A stretch of DNA of 15,327 bases from an uncultured Comamonadaceae bacterium (GCA_946482115.1 CAMLQP010000043.1:1-15327); one strand, 5' to 3'. Counted from the stretch's first letter, positions 7,695 through 15,031 are shown. The notes: generated from the letters alone by a model not told the origin. Made by a program: numbers and translations.

Positions 7695-8501
7695 ATGGAC
7701 AAGCGAACCCTACTCAAGGCGGTGGCCGCAGCCACCCTCGTGTTTGCTGGCGCGCAGGCGCAGGCACAAACGGCGTTGCGCCTGGGCTTTTTCCCCGGGC
7801 CCTACGCCGATCAGTTCAAGCGGGGCGTGCTGCCCATCCTGGAAAAGGCCGGGGTCAAGGTGCAACTCACCGAGTTCTCGAACGCCATACAGCCCAACAG
7901 CGCACTCATGGACGGCTCCCTGGACGCCAACATCTTCCAGAACCGGGCCTTCATGGAGAGCTTCAACAACCAGAACAAGGGCGACCTGACCGAAGTGCTC
8001 CGTGTGCCCAGCGCACCGCTGGGTCTGTACTCGAAGAAGTTCCGTGACGCGGCCAGTGTCACCCCCGGTGCCACCGTGGCCCTGCCCAACGACCCGACCT
8101 CCATGGGGCGCTCGCTGGCCTTCCTGCAAAGCCAGGGCCTGCTGACGGTGGACCCGAGCGTGCCGTTCGGTCGCGCCACCGAAAAGAACGTCACCGCCAA
8201 CCCGAAGAACCTCAAGCTCGTGCCGCTGGACGCGCCCCAGATTCCCCGCGCCATGGCCGAGATGGACCTGAGCGTGGCGCTGGGCAACCACATCATCGCT
8301 TCCGGGATGCTGCTGTCCGACGCCATCGCGCTGGAGGACCCGGCACCGCAATACCAGGTCATTCTGGTCGCGCGCCAGGGTGCCGTCGCCACGCCGGCGA
8401 TGCAGCAGCTGGTGGCGGCCTACAAGTCGCCCGACTACCGCCGCTTCATCGAATCCGATCCCAAGTCCAAAGGGTTCTCCAAGCCCGACCACTGGCGTTG
8501 A
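7695..8501 (+). CDS. MetQ/NlpA-family ABC transporter substrate-binding protein
   Basis: A 268-residue periplasmic solute-binding protein partnering the ATPase and permease just upstream. A signal peptide is clear: MDKRTLLK, a hydrophobic run to about residue 20, then AQAQA with likely cleavage near residue 25. There is no lipobox cysteine, so it is probably soluble rather than a lipoprotein like E. coli MetQ. Family landmarks are LGFFPGPYADQF (30-41), IQPNSALMDGSLDANIFQ (65-82), PLGLYSKK (108-115) and VALPNDPTSMGRSLAFLQ (128-145). ATG 7695 has GAAAGGA at 7681-7687. Residues lining the ligand pocket differ from the form I associate with methionine-specific MetQ, but I cannot name the ligand. 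Best read as an NlpA-family importer for the operon's own substrate. Confidence 0.9.
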   Translation: MDKRTLLKAVAAATLVFAGAQAQAQTALRLGFFPGPYADQFKRGVLPILEKAGVKVQLTEFSNAIQPNSALMDGSLDANIFQNRAFMESFNNQNKGDLTEVLRVPSAPLGLYSKKFRDAASVTPGATVALPNDPTSMGRSLAFLQSQGLLTVDPSVPFGRATEKNVTANPKNLKLVPLDAPQIPRAMAEMDLSVALGNHIIASGMLLSDAIALEDPAPQYQVILVARQGAVATPAMQQLVAAYKSPDYRRFIESDPKSKGFSKPDHWR

Positions 8502-8503
8502 AC

Positions 8504-9208
8504 ATGAACCACGGCACGACACTGAGCGCCGGCGTGGAGGCGGCCTGCGATGCCATCCGCAAGGCCATACAGAGCGGCCAGTTCGCGCCCGGTTCGCGCA
8601 TCACCGAGGTGGAGGTCTGCGAGATGGCCAACGTCTCGCGCTCTTCGGTGCGCCAGGCGCTCACACTGCTGGCCGCCGAGGGGTTCGTGGAGCTGCGCGC
8701 CAACAAGGGCGCCACCGTGGTCGACTGGAACCAGGACAACCTCTACGAGATCTTCGACCTGCGTGCGCTGCTGGAAGGGTATGGCTGCGCGTTGGCCGCG
8801 CGCCACGCCACCGAGGCCGAAATCCAGGCGCTGCGCGAGGAGGCCGAACGCTTCGAGGCCCTGGTCCGAGCGCCCTACATCGACACCCGTGCGGTGGCCG
8901 AGTCCAACAATCGGTTTCACCGACTGCTGCTCGACGCCGGCAAGAACCAGCGTATCGCATCGCTGCTGACCGCGGTGGTGCAGGTGCCGCTGGTGCGGCA
9001 CACCTTCGCCAAGTACGCCCGCGAGACGTTCGAGCGCAGCGCGCAGCACCACCACGACCTGGTGTCCGCCATCGCCGCGAGAGACCCGGAATGGGCGGAA
9101 CACGCGATGCGGGCCCACATCCACGCCGCCAAGTTCACGATCTTCGGCTCGCGCACCGCCACCCCCGAGCCGCCCCCGAGGCCGCGCAAGCGCAAGGGGG
9201 CCGCGTGA
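8504..9208 (+). CDS. GntR-family transcriptional regulator, FadR/FCD type
   Basis: A 234-residue DNA-binding regulator. The N-terminal winged helix spans about residues 8-75 (SRITEVEVCEMANVSRSSVR then ALTLLAAEGFVEL). The helical FCD ligand domain spans about 80-215, with candidate metal or effector ligands in NNRFH (N136, H139), HHHDL (H183) and MRAHI (H205). The end is unusual: a proline/arginine/lysine tail (PEPPPRPRKRK, 221-231) that could add DNA or RNA contacts. ATG 8504 starts 2 nt after the binding-protein stop; TTG 8498 is in frame but needless. FCD regulators usually repress catabolic operons and release on binding a carboxylic acid. It is the likely ligand of the ATTGTCTACAAT site at 2304-2315, giving autoregulation from inside the operon (inference). 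Confidence 0.9.
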   Translation: MNHGTTLSAGVEAACDAIRKAIQSGQFAPGSRITEVEVCEMANVSRSSVRQALTLLAAEGFVELRANKGATVVDWNQDNLYEIFDLRALLEGYGCALAARHATEAEIQALREEAERFEALVRAPYIDTRAVAESNNRFHRLLLDAGKNQRIASLLTAVVQVPLVRHTFAKYARETFERSAQHHHDLVSAIAARDPEWAEHAMRAHIHAAKFTIFGSRTATPEPPPRPRKRKGAA

Positions 9209-9972
9209 TGCTGACCCTGGACCATGTGGGCTTCATCGTGCCCGACCTGGACACCTGCGCCGCGCTGGTCAGCGACCTCGGTTTTGTGCTGACCCCCCGC
9301 GCCGGGCACACACGGACCTTGCCGAGTGGCGAAACCGTGTCGGCCGGCAGTGCGCAACGCAGCCTGATGCTGGCGCGGGGTTACATCGAATTCATGGAGA
9401 TCTTCGATCCAGCCGCTGGCCACATGCTGGCCGACGCCGGTAGCGACCGCTATGGCTTGCACATTCTGGCGCTGGGAACGCCGGACGCGCCAGCGAGCCA
9501 GGCCGACTGCCAACACAGCGGCGCGGCGGTGGGACCTGTGATGGACTGGAGCCGACCCCTGGAAGGGGCCGGTGCCGGCGCGGTGGCCCGCTTCCGTTTT
9601 TTTGGCGCCACCGACTGGACGCCCAGCACACCCAGCTACCTGTGCTGGGTGCAGCACCTGACCCCCGACCTGCTGCGCCCGGCGGCGCTGGTGCAACACG
9701 CCAATGGCGCGCTCGCGCTGGAGGCCATCCGCTACCGCGGTGACCCCGGCTGGGACCTGGCATTGCGTGCCGCGGGTGCACCCGCGTCGGTGTCCGTGTG
9801 GCCCGCTGAAGGTCCGGCGCGCGCGACCGACATCACGCTGCGGTTCGCCGAACTGGACCCCATTTGTGATGCCGCGCGGCGCTGTGGTGTGTCCGTCGAG
9901 CGCGATGCAGACGGTGCCTGGCTCGACCTGCGCGAACCGCTGGGCCTGAGATGGCGCTGCGTGCTCGCTTGA
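9208..9972 (+). CDS. Glyoxalase-like (VOC superfamily) protein
   Basis: A 254-residue protein with a vicinal-oxygen-chelate/glyoxalase-like N-terminal unit beginning LDHVGFIVPDLDTCAALVSD (4-23). A possible metal-ligand histidine is H6, and a glutamate lies in YIEFMEIFDP (59-68). The second half has a degenerate repeat of the module. Such proteins may be lyases, isomerases, epimerases or dioxygenases; no single reaction can be chosen here. ATG 9208 shares one base with the GntR stop (TGATG) and is preceded by AAGGGGG (9194-9200), which supports this start. Its place before the acyl-CoA genes is compatible with an epimerase or hydrolytic step, which is inference. A 9-bp inverted repeat lies inside the gene at 9622-9649. 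Confidence 0.75.
   Translation: MLTLDHVGFIVPDLDTCAALVSDLGFVLTPRAGHTRTLPSGETVSAGSAQRSLMLARGYIEFMEIFDPAAGHMLADAGSDRYGLHILALGTPDAPASQADCQHSGAAVGPVMDWSRPLEGAGAGAVARFRFFGATDWTPSTPSYLCWVQHLTPDLLRPAALVQHANGALALEAIRYRGDPGWDLALRAAGAPASVSVWPAEGPARATDITLRFAELDPICDAARRCGVSVERDADGAWLDLREPLGLRWRCVLA
9622..9649. repeat. Perfect 9-bp inverted repeat inside the VOC gene
   Basis: CCCAGCACA (9622-9630) and TGTGCTGGG (9641-9649) are exact reverse complements around a 10-nt loop. There is no T-run after it, so it is not a classic terminator. It could stabilise or stall the long transcript, or be a chance result of codon choice. Confidence 0.35.
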
Positions 9973-9997
9973 TCCGTTTCTAACTTCTGGAGAAACC

Positions 9998-10681
9998 GTG
10001 TCCGTCCTCAATTTCAAAGCCGATGCCGCGCGCGCCATGGATGCCATGCAGGCGGGCGGCATCGCCATCCTGCCCAACGACGTCGGCTATTCGCTGATCG
10101 CTGCGCGACTGCCCGCGCTGAAAAAAATCTTCGAGACCAAGAAGCGGGCGCCCACCAAACTCAATGCCATGCTGGGCAACGAAGACCTGCACCGCGAGCT
10201 GCACGTGGTGAGCGAGCGCGGCCGCGCCATCGTGCAGGCCATCACGCAGGACTACGACCTGCCGCTGGGCCTGGTGGCGCCGTGCCGTAGCCAGCATCCG
10301 CTGCTCACCGCCCTGGAGCCCGAAACCTACGAGCGCAGCACCAAGGGCGACACCTTGCTGATGCTGCTCAACGCCGGACGGTTCCACGCCGAGATCACGC
10401 GGCTGAGCCTGGAGCGTGGCACCTTGCTGTTCGGTTCTTCGGCCAACCTGTCCATGCACGGCACCAAGTTCCGGGTGGAGGACATGGAGCCCGAGATTAC
10501 CGCCATCGCCGACGTGACGGTGGACTACGGCTTGATGAAGTACCACACCTGGGCCAGTTCATCCACGCTGCTCAACTGCGAGACCCTGGAGGTGGTGCGT
10601 TTCGGCTCCTGCTACGAAAACATCGCCGACATCATCACCCGCCATTTCGGTGTCCCCATGCCCAAGCGCCCTGTCAGCTGA
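9998..10681 (+). CDS. Sua5/YciO/YrdC/YwlC family protein
   Basis: A 227-residue YrdC-fold protein. Family elements in order are AILPNDVGYSL (23-33, in place of PTDTVYGL), ETKKRAPTKLNAML (46-59, equivalent of the KRP basic segment), LFGSSANLSMHGTKFR (144-159, the SAN motif) and WASSSTLLN (185-193, in place of PSTV(I/V)D). The family binds ATP and a carbamoyl- or threonylcarbamoyl-adenylate; TsaC/Sua5 makes the tRNA t6A precursor. The deviations from TsaC and the location in a catabolic operon suggest a specialised paralog, perhaps acting on a carbamate or carbamoyl compound; that is inference. GTG 9998 is chosen for GGAG at 9989-9992 (5-nt spacing), and MSVLNFKADAARAM begins as the family does. 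The chromosomal tsaC should be elsewhere. Confidence 0.82.
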   Translation: MSVLNFKADAARAMDAMQAGGIAILPNDVGYSLIAARLPALKKIFETKKRAPTKLNAMLGNEDLHRELHVVSERGRAIVQAITQDYDLPLGLVAPCRSQHPLLTALEPETYERSTKGDTLLMLLNAGRFHAEITRLSLERGTLLFGSSANLSMHGTKFRVEDMEPEITAIADVTVDYGLMKYHTWASSSTLLNCETLEVVRFGSCYENIADIITRHFGVPMPKRPVS

Positions 10682-10690
10682 GAACCCGAC

Positions 10691-11890
10691 ATGCTGCCCC
10701 TTGAACACATCACCGTTCTGGACCTGACCCACATGTTGTCGGGTCCCTACGGCACCATGCTGCTGACCGACCTGGGTGCCCGCACCATCAAGGTGGAGCC
10801 GCCGGGCACGGGCGAGGGCACACGCGCCCTGCTGGCCGGCGACCCCGACCATTCCCGCGACGGCATGGGCGCCTACTTCCTCACGCTCAACCGCAGCAAG
10901 GCCAGCGTCTGTCTGGATCTCAAGAGCGACGCCGGCCGTGCCGTTTTCTACGACCTGGTGAGGCAGGCCGACGTGGTGTTTGACAACTTCAGCGTCGGTG
11001 TGCCCCGGCGCCTGAAAATCGACCACGACACGCTGGCGGCGATCAACCCGCGCATCGTGACCTGTTCGGTCACGGGTTTTGGCGAAACCGGGCCGGACAC
11101 CCAGCGCCCGGCGTTCGATCAGGTGGTCCAGGCCATGGGGGGGGGCATGAGCATCACCGGCACGCCGGAAAGTGGGCCAACCCGCAGTGGCATACCGATT
11201 GGCGACCTGGGCGGTGGCCTCTTCGGCGCACTGGGTGTGCTGGCGGCCCTGCAAAAACGGGAACGCACCCGTGTGGGCGAACATGTCGACATCTCCATGC
11301 TGGACGCGCAGGTGTCGCTGCTGAACTACATGGCCACGATGTACCTGATGTCGGGCCAGGTGCCCGGCGGCATAGGGAATGGCCATTTTGTGCACGTGCC
11401 CTACAACTGCTACCCCACGGCCGACGGCCACGTCATCGTGGCCTGTATTGGCGATGCCTTCTTCGAACGGTTTGTGGCGTTCGCAGACATTCCGGAACTG
11501 GCGAACCCCGCGTATCTCAGGCAACCCGTGCGTTATGCCGACAAGGCCCACATCGATGCCCTGATCGCGGCCAAGTTCCGGACGCAGACAACGGCCCACT
11601 GGCTGGAGCGGCTTCAGCAGGCGCGCATTCCGTGTGGGCCCGTCAACAACTTCGCACAGGCCCTGGCCGACCCCCAGGTGCTGGCGCGGGACATGGTGGT
11701 GGACATACCCCTGCCCGGTGGCGGCCAGGTGCGCGCCCCTGGCAACCCGGTGAAGGTGGGCACCGATTCCCGCCGGGCGCACACCGCCCCGCCGCGCCTG
11801 GGTGAGCACACGGATGTGGTGTTGTCCGGCTTGCCGGGCTACGACACCAGCCGCCTGGCCGCGCTGCGCGCTGCGGGTGCGATTGCGTGA
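10691..11890 (+). CDS. CaiB/BaiF (family III) CoA-transferase
   Basis: A 399-residue family III CoA-transferase that moves CoA between carboxylic acids, probably from succinyl-CoA to the pathway acid. The N-terminal LDLTHMLSGPYGTMLLTDLG (10-29), KVEPPGTGEGTR (34-45), TLNRSKASVCLDLKS (65-79) and VFDNFSVGVPRRL (96-108) are classic. The catalytic aspartate is D172 in GIPIGDLGGGLFG. RIPCGPVNNFAQAL (about 313-326) is the usual C-terminal signature. The length is normal. ATG 10691 lies 9 nt after the Sua5-like stop with a weak GAGA site. A run of nine G (11137-11145) in the codons for AMGGGMS could be a slippage site. The gene ends in a GTGA overlap with an alternative start of the HMG-CoA lyase gene, so the two products probably act in sequence. 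Confidence 0.9.
   Translation: MLPLEHITVLDLTHMLSGPYGTMLLTDLGARTIKVEPPGTGEGTRALLAGDPDHSRDGMGAYFLTLNRSKASVCLDLKSDAGRAVFYDLVRQADVVFDNFSVGVPRRLKIDHDTLAAINPRIVTCSVTGFGETGPDTQRPAFDQVVQAMGGGMSITGTPESGPTRSGIPIGDLGGGLFGALGVLAALQKRERTRVGEHVDISMLDAQVSLLNYMATMYLMSGQVPGGIGNGHFVHVPYNCYPTADGHVIVACIGDAFFERFVAFADIPELANPAYLRQPVRYADKAHIDALIAAKFRTQTTAHWLERLQQARIPCGPVNNFAQALADPQVLARDMVVDIPLPGGGQVRAPGNPVKVGTDSRRAHTAPPRLGEHTDVVLSGLPGYDTSRLAALRAAGAIA
11137..11145 (+). repeat. G9 homopolymer inside the CoA-transferase gene
   Basis: Nine consecutive G, beginning with the G of an ATG codon, encode the glycine stretch AMGGGMS. Loss or gain of one base would truncate the protein. Confidence 0.7.
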
Positions 11891-11901
11891 AAGGCCTGAG
11901 C

Positions 11902-12885
11902 ATGGACTTCATCCACATCACCGACGTAGCGCCCCGCGACGGCTTGCAGAACCAGGCCGTGGCCGTCAGCACCCAGGCCAAGCTGCAGCTGGTGGGGCTG
12001 CTGGCAGAGTCCGGCGTCGCCAGCGTGGAAGTCACGAGTTTCGTGTCGCCCAGGGCGGTGCCCCAGATGGCCGATGCGGCGGATCTGCTGCCGCAAGTGA
12101 CGCGAGACTTTCCCGGGCTCAGGGCCTCGGTGCTGGTGCCCAACCTCAAAGGCCTGGAGCGGGCCCGCGCGGCCGGAGCCGGCGAGATTGCGGTGGTGCT
12201 CTCCGCGACAGAGACCATGAACCAGCGCAACATCAACATGTCGCTGGCGCAGGCCACGGAGGTCAGCGAACAGACACTGGCGCAAGCACACTCACTGGGC
12301 CTGAGGACACGGGCCTACCTGGCCGTCTCGTTCGACTGCCCGTTCGAAGGCGAGACCCCGCTGGAGCGGGTGCAGGCGCTGGCCGCCCGCATGGTGGCGG
12401 CCGGTGCGCAGGAGGTGGTGGTGGCCGACACGATCGGATCGGCCTCGCCCGCCATGGTCAGGGACCGCCTGGCGGTGCTGGCCCAGGTGGTGCCCATCGA
12501 TAGTCTGGCGGTGCATTTTCACGACACTCGCGGCATGGCGGTGGCGAACGCCTGGGCGGCACTGGAAGCCGGCGTGCGCCGCTTTGATGCCAGCGTGGGT
12601 GGCATTGGGGGTTGTCCGTTTGCACCTGGCGCGGCCGGTAACGTCGCCACCGAGGACCTGGTGCTGATGGCCGAGCGCAGCGGCTTCAAGACCGGCATTG
12701 ACCTGACAGGGCTCGTGAGGGCCGTGGACTTTGCCCAGGAACAACTCGGGCGGTCTTTAGGCGGGCGCTCCATGCAATGGCTCCGACGCCATCACCAACC
12801 CATACCGAAATCGCCTGGGGCCATGCATTCAGATCCCGGTCCGCACAAAGTTGCAGGTTGGGATTCAGGACATTTGAAGCTTTAA
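11902..12885 (+). CDS. Hydroxymethylglutaryl-CoA lyase family protein
   Basis: A 327-residue TIM-barrel lyase that in the classic case splits HMG-CoA into acetyl-CoA and acetoacetate. Key elements are ITDVAPRDGLQNQ (R12, D13), GVASVEVTSFVSPRAVPQMA (38-57), the metal ligands in HFHDTRG (H205, H207) and the catalytic cysteine in SVGGIGGCPFAPGAAGNVAT (C238). ATG 11902 is preferred for GAAAGG at 11889-11894 (7-nt spacing); GTG 11887 overlaps the previous stop and is possible. The body ends at about residue 296 (GRSLGGRSMQWLRR). The last 30 residues look like readthrough into the downstream control region, and the TAA (12883-12885) lies within a palindrome. With the CoA-transferase upstream it could act on HMG or a related branched 3-hydroxyacyl-CoA such as citramalyl-CoA (inference). 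Confidence 0.9.
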   Translation: MDFIHITDVAPRDGLQNQAVAVSTQAKLQLVGLLAESGVASVEVTSFVSPRAVPQMADAADLLPQVTRDFPGLRASVLVPNLKGLERARAAGAGEIAVVLSATETMNQRNINMSLAQATEVSEQTLAQAHSLGLRTRAYLAVSFDCPFEGETPLERVQALAARMVAAGAQEVVVADTIGSASPAMVRDRLAVLAQVVPIDSLAVHFHDTRGMAVANAWAALEAGVRRFDASVGGIGGCPFAPGAAGNVATEDLVLMAERSGFKTGIDLTGLVRAVDFAQEQLGRSLGGRSMQWLRRHHQPIPKSPGAMHSDPGPHKVAGWDSGHLKL

Positions 12886-12891
12886 ATGTCC
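12868..12891. promoter_or_regulatory. 24-bp near-perfect palindrome, operator candidate for the second GntR gene
   Basis: GGACATTT (12868-12875) and AAATGTCC (12884-12891) flank an AAGCTT core; 11 of 12 position pairs are complementary. A third half-site GGACATT follows at 12900-12906 in direct orientation, 32 bp (about three helical turns) from the first. The cluster adjoins and overlaps a predicted promoter, as expected for an autoregulated GntR gene. It also contains the stop codon of the HMG-CoA lyase gene. Confidence 0.6.
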
Positions 12892-12893
12892 TA

Positions 12894-12923
12894 TTGACAG
12901 GACATTAAAACCGAATGCATGAT
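12894..12923 (+). promoter_or_regulatory. Predicted promoter of the HutC-type GntR gene
   Basis: A perfect -35 box TTGACA (12894-12899) is followed after 18 bp by CATGAT (12918-12923, 4/6 to TATAAT). The third GGACATT half-site lies in the spacer. Transcription would begin near 12930, which favours ATG 12943 as the start and implies a very short leader. Confidence 0.5.
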
Positions 12924-12942
12924 GCCTCGCATGGCCGCCACC

Positions 12943-13716
12943 ATGCCCTTGCCCAAGTACCACCAGATCTATCTGGTATTGAAGGAGCAATTGCTCGAGG
13001 GTCACTTCGTCGACGGGCTGCCGGGCGAGATGGCCTTGATGAAGCGGTTCGAGGTGGCGCGGGTCACCATCCGACGCGCGCTCGAGCTGCTGGCCAATGA
13101 AGGTCTGGTGCTGCGCCAGGCTGGCCGCGGCACCGTGCCCACCGCGGTCTCTGCCAGCACGCAAGCCGCCGAAACCCGGCAACAGGGTCGCGCCGGCCTG
13201 CTGGACAACCTGGTCAGCATCAGCCTGGGCACCCGTGTGAAGGTGCTGGAGCTGGAAACCATCATGGCGCCGCCCCAGGTGGCGCAGGCCCTGCAGCTGC
13301 CGGCGGGGGCGCCGGTGCAGAAGGCGGTCCGGGTGCGCAGCACGAAACACGGCCCGCTGTCCCACATCACCACCTATGTGCCGGCCCAGCTGGCCGGGCA
13401 CTTCGGTCGCCGCGAACTCGGGCGCGAGCCCATTCTGGTGCTGCTTGAGAAAAGCGGCCTGCAGCTGGGCCGCGCGCACCAGCGCATTTCCGCGCGTCTG
13501 GCCGATGCCGTGACCGCAACCGCGCTGGACGTGCCCGTGGGGTCTGCCTTGCTTGCGGTGCGCCGGCTGGTATTCGATCAGCAGGACCGTCCGATCCAGT
13601 GGCTGCACGGCCTGTACCGCCCGGACCGCTACGAATACGAAATGAAGCTCTCGCGCGTGGGCGATGTCGACGCGCGCGTGTGGGTCAGCAGTGAATTGAC
13701 CGCGCAGTACCGCTGA
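12943..13716 (+). CDS. GntR-family transcriptional regulator, HutC/UTRA type
   Basis: A 257-residue regulator. The winged helix spans residues about 1-65 (PKYHQIYLVLKEQL, then LMKRFEVARVTIRRALELLA and GLVLRQAGRGT). A UTRA ligand domain spans about 85-245 (KAVRVRSTKHGPLSHITTYV, GSALLAVRRLVFDQQDRPIQ, and closing YRPDRYEYEMKLSRV). ATG 12943 (MPLPKYHQIY) is where the family begins and lies just after the predicted transcription start; in-frame ATGs at 12919, 12922 and 12931 are alternatives, and none has a clear ribosome-binding site. It differs in type from the FCD regulator upstream, so this looks like a new transcription unit. It probably controls itself and the Liv-type transporter that follows, through the GGACATT sites (inference). 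Effector unknown. Confidence 0.88.
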   Translation: MPLPKYHQIYLVLKEQLLEGHFVDGLPGEMALMKRFEVARVTIRRALELLANEGLVLRQAGRGTVPTAVSASTQAAETRQQGRAGLLDNLVSISLGTRVKVLELETIMAPPQVAQALQLPAGAPVQKAVRVRSTKHGPLSHITTYVPAQLAGHFGRRELGREPILVLLEKSGLQLGRAHQRISARLADAVTATALDVPVGSALLAVRRLVFDQQDRPIQWLHGLYRPDRYEYEMKLSRVGDVDARVWVSSELTAQYR

Positions 13717-13828
13717 GCCATGGACCGATCACCCCATGCCCCCTGTTCCCTCGCCGCCCGCCACGCCGTGTCCGGGCCATGTTCCACGCGCTGCGCACTG
13801 CAGCGGCCTTGACCTTCAGGAGATTGCG

Positions 13829-15031
13829 ATGACCACCCGTCGACAGTTCGTGACACAAACCGCCACTGCCGCTTCGGCCTTGGCCTTCCCGTTGGTAGCG
13901 GGCGCCCAGGCGCGCACCGTCAAGGTCGGTGTCCTGCACCCGGTCACCGGAGCGCTGGCCTATTCGGGCCAGCAATGCCGGGCTGGCGCGCTGATGGCCA
14001 TCGAGGACATCAACAAGGCGGGAGGCATCAAGTCCCTGGGCGGCGCCCGCATCGAGGCCATGCTGGGCGATGCGCAGTCCCAGCCGCAGGCGGGCGCGGC
14101 CGAGGTTGAGAAGATGAACGAGGCCGGCGTTTCCGCCGTGGTGGGTGCGTTCGCATCGGCGATCTGCCTGGCCACCACTCAGGCGGCCGCCAAATACAAC
14201 CTGCCGCACATCGTGGACGTGGGCGTGGCCGATCAGATCGTCGAGCGTGGCCTGAAGAACACCTTCCGCTTCGGCCCTGGCTACAAGGCCGTGGCCGACC
14301 TGGCCGTGGCCAACCTGCACGTGCTGAACTCGCTGGCCGGCAAACCCGCCAAGTCGGTGATGATCATTCACGAGGAGTCCCTGTTCGGCACCGGCACCGC
14401 CAACCTGCTGGCGCGTGAGCTGCCGGGCTACGGCTTCGAAGTCAAGGAAGTCATCAAGCACGCCAACCCCACGCGCGACTTCAACAACATCGTGCTGCGC
14501 ATGAAGTCGGTCAACCCCGACATCGTGATCCCCGCGAACTACTACAACGAGTACGCCTTGCTGGTGCGCACCATGCAGCAGCAGCGTGTGGTGCCCAAGG
14601 CCATCTACTCGGTGCTGGGCGGCGCGGCTTCCAGCTACAAGTTCGTGGAGGAGTTCCCCGATGCCTCCAACGGCATCATCGACTGCAACCACTGGTTCAA
14701 CCCCAAGGACCCGCGTGCGCAGGCCCTGAAGAAGCGTGCCGAGGCGCAGAAGCTGTACTTCAGCTACGAGCTGTTCATGACCTACACCGCCATGATGCTG
14801 CTGGCCGACGCGCTGGAGCGCGCCAAGTCCACCGACCGCGCGGCCATCATCGATGCGCTGGAAAAGAGCACCTTCTCCAACCACATCATGCCGTACGGTC
14901 CCACCAAGTTCGTCAATGGCCAGAACACCGGCGGCCGTCCGCTGATGACTCAGGTGCTCAACAAGGACATCAAGGTCATCATCCCGCGCGAGTACCGCGA
15001 GGCCGAACCCCTGTTCCCGCTCAAGGCCTGA
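13829..15031 (+). CDS. Liv-type (branched-chain amino acid family) ABC transporter substrate-binding protein
   Basis: A 400-residue periplasmic binding protein of the peripla_BP_6 (LivK-like) family. The N-terminus MTTRRQFVTQTATAASALAF ends a hydrophobic run at AGAQA. The TRRQF matches a twin-arginine motif, so Tat export is likely, with cleavage near residue 27. The domain begins VKVGVLHPVTGALAYSGQQ, with AIEDINKAGGI and the family pattern GAFASAICLATTQAAAKYNL near residues 106-125. ATG 13829 has AGGAG at 13818-13822 (6-nt spacing). Earlier in-frame codons lie in the 112-bp gap after the GntR gene, which shows no promoter I can support, so co-transcription with the regulator is possible. Family members bind amino acids, amides, urea or aromatic acids; the ligand cannot be named. 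Confidence 0.9.
   Translation: MTTRRQFVTQTATAASALAFPLVAGAQARTVKVGVLHPVTGALAYSGQQCRAGALMAIEDINKAGGIKSLGGARIEAMLGDAQSQPQAGAAEVEKMNEAGVSAVVGAFASAICLATTQAAAKYNLPHIVDVGVADQIVERGLKNTFRFGPGYKAVADLAVANLHVLNSLAGKPAKSVMIIHEESLFGTGTANLLARELPGYGFEVKEVIKHANPTRDFNNIVLRMKSVNPDIVIPANYYNEYALLVRTMQQQRVVPKAIYSVLGGAASSYKFVEEFPDASNGIIDCNHWFNPKDPRAQALKKRAEAQKLYFSYELFMTYTAMMLLADALERAKSTDRAAIIDALEKSTFSNHIMPYGPTKFVNGQNTGGRPLMTQVLNKDIKVIIPREYREAEPLFPLKA

Noticed and set aside
7650..7705. 12-bp direct repeat CATGGACAAGCG at the end of the permease gene and the start of the binding-protein gene
   Set aside because: Both copies are in ordinary coding context (MDKR) and are best explained by chance; they could mark a small duplication, but nothing else supports that.
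8380..9207. Upstream extension of the VOC frame through the GntR gene
   Set aside because: The extension is arginine/glycine-rich noise overlapping two well-supported genes; ATG 9208 has a good ribosome-binding site and starts a real VOC motif.
12868..12891. Operon terminator after the HMG-CoA lyase gene
   Set aside because: The palindrome has an AT-rich core and no following T-run, and it lies against a promoter, so it reads as an operator rather than a terminator.
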